From: CG10-46-32 sp964606465
GTDB lineage: Bacteria; Patescibacteriota; Patescibacteriia; UBA2169
Length of the DNA: 5,560 nucleotides
Assembly: GCA_964606465.1 (NCBI GenBank)
Contig: CAZSGI010000045.1
Location: 1-5,560, forward strand
Direction: 5' to 3'
Part shown: positions 4,888-5,560 of the stretch, piece after piece
How the letters are laid out: the number at the start of each line of letters is the position of its first letter
Numbering within the stretch: the first letter of the stretch is position 1
Position numbers and translations under genes: made by a program
Notes under the pieces: model-generated
The model's input: only the letters and a program-made list of their open reading frames with translations
The model's database searches: none
What the model was told of the DNA's origin: nothing

Positions 4888-5560
4888 ATAGTGTAATACC
4901 TTTCAGGTATTTTGCGAAGTCAGCCTTGAGCTCTTTGTGCGCGAGGCCAAAATAGACGGTTGCTTTCAAGAATCCGAGTTTTGAGCCGCAGTCAAAGCGC
5001 ATTCCGCGAAACTCGTGCGCGTAGATGGCGCGCTCTTTCACCACGCTTTGGAACGCATCAATCAAACGGATCTCCCCATCTTTGTCTGGTGCAACTCCCA
5101 TCAAAGCCTTGAGCACGTCCGGAGTTACCACGTACTTGCCGATAATCGCGAGGTTGGACGGCGCTTCTTTCGGGTTCGGTTTTTCAACGAGCCTCCGCAC
5201 CTCGTGCGTTTTGCCTTTGGTGCTTGCCACGTCCACAATGCCGTACTTATCAACCTCGCTCTTCTCCACTTGCTCAACCGCAATCACGGGGTCGCGGTAC
5301 GTTTCGTATACTTCAATGAGCTGCGCGAGCGCTGGGGTCTTGCCCACCACAATATCATCGCCAAACAGCACGGCAATCGGCTCGTCCGTGCCAATCAGGT
5401 TGATTGCTTGCAGGATGGCGTGCCCGTCTCCGAGCGGAGTTTTCTGGCGCACGTAGTAAAAGTTCGCGAGGTTGGTGATGCGCTCCATCTCATCCAAGGC
5501 CTCTTTTTTCCCCCTCTGCTTGAGGCGGTACTCAAGCTCAAAGTTGCGGTCAAAGTGGTC
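4886..5560 (-). CDS. galU: UTP-glucose-1-phosphate uridylyltransferase, C-terminal part (start outside window)
   Basis: The enzyme makes UDP-glucose from UTP and glucose-1-phosphate in the cytoplasm, supplying cell-surface polysaccharide and glycolipid synthesis. The visible 224 residues run open to the window edge. They begin DHFDRNFELEYRL, the family's conserved segment, and continue with VRQKTPLGDGHAIL (37-50; nucleotide/sugar pocket), IAVLFGDDIVV (62-72), the VEKPNPKEAPSNLAIIGKYV stretch that is diagnostic of bacterial GalU, GEIRLIDAFQSV (usually GEIQLTDAI), and FDCGSKLGFLKATVYFGLAH near the end. Bacterial GalU is about 280-300 residues, so roughly 70 N-terminal residues, including the GLGTR nucleotide loop, are missing off the right edge. 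A TTG at 5497 is not a credible start, because conserved sequence continues upstream of it. Related nucleotidyltransferases such as RfbA/RmlA lack the EKPxPxEAPSNLAIxGRY form. It is probably the upstream member of the solute-binding/pilin operon. Confidence 0.95.
   Translation of the reverse strand, partial: DHFDRNFELEYRLKQRGKKEALDEMERITNLANFYYVRQKTPLGDGHAILQAINLIGTDEPIAVLFGDDIVVGKTPALAQLIEVYETYRDPVIAVEQVEKSEVDKYGIVDVASTKGKTHEVRRLVEKPNPKEAPSNLAIIGKYVVTPDVLKALMGVAPDKDGEIRLIDAFQSVVKERAIYAHEFRGMRFDCGSKLGFLKATVYFGLAHKELKADFAKYLKGITL

Noticed and set aside
4884..4923. Possible internal promoter before the solute-binding gene (TTCGCA, 17-bp spacer, TACACT)
   Set aside because: Both boxes match the consensus at only 4/6 and lie in conserved galU coding sequence. 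The match is no better than expected by chance.
5495..5497. TTG as the start of galU
   Set aside because: The reading frame stays open upstream to the window edge and encodes the conserved GalU segment FDRNFELE, so the true start is outside the window.

Overview
The window reads as a piece of a Candidate Phyla Radiation genome, most likely a parcubacterium. The main reason is the run of small, double-spanning membrane proteins carrying the GFxWMTxxGNEExVxxAR signature of the VirB2/TrbC-like 'type IV secretion system pilin' family, which is typical of that group. Genes are densely packed, and all lie on the minus strand. TGA is used as an ordinary stop: it ends the solute-binding protein gene two bases before the next start, and it ends the last pilin gene. 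This argues against the lineages that recode TGA to glycine. The lineage call is inference from gene content; no rRNA or marker gene is present.

Reading along the minus strand, from high to low coordinates: (1) the C-terminal three quarters of galU (UTP-glucose-1-phosphate uridylyltransferase), entering from the right edge; (2) after 29 nt, a lipoprotein-type extracellular solute-binding protein; (3) after 2 nt, a 443-residue protein that joins an N-terminal pilin-like membrane domain to a cysteine-rich middle and a C-terminal M15-like zinc peptidase domain; (4) after 15 nt, a minimal 113-residue pilin. These four look like one transcription unit. (5) A 173-residue pilin with a four-cysteine segment in front of the membrane domain then has its own promoter and is followed by a strong hairpin terminator. 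(6) A 137-residue pilin, again with its own promoter, is followed after 22 nt by (7) a 205-residue pilin with a four-cysteine C-terminal tail. The stop codon of (7) overlaps a possible start of another gene that leaves the window at the left edge.

Five of the seven substantial genes therefore carry the same two-helix pilin module, decorated differently in each case. The likely theme is an envelope-spanning pilus or secretion/DNA-uptake apparatus, with a wall-cutting enzyme built into one subunit, a surface binding lipoprotein, and a UDP-glucose supply enzyme upstream. No ATPase, channel or permease gene lies in the window, so the apparatus itself is inferred. The start regions mostly lack a clear Shine-Dalgarno motif. 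No RNA gene, CRISPR array, transposon or gene-free stretch over 300 bases was seen. The largest gaps, 1068-1196 and 1719-1809, hold promoters and a terminator.
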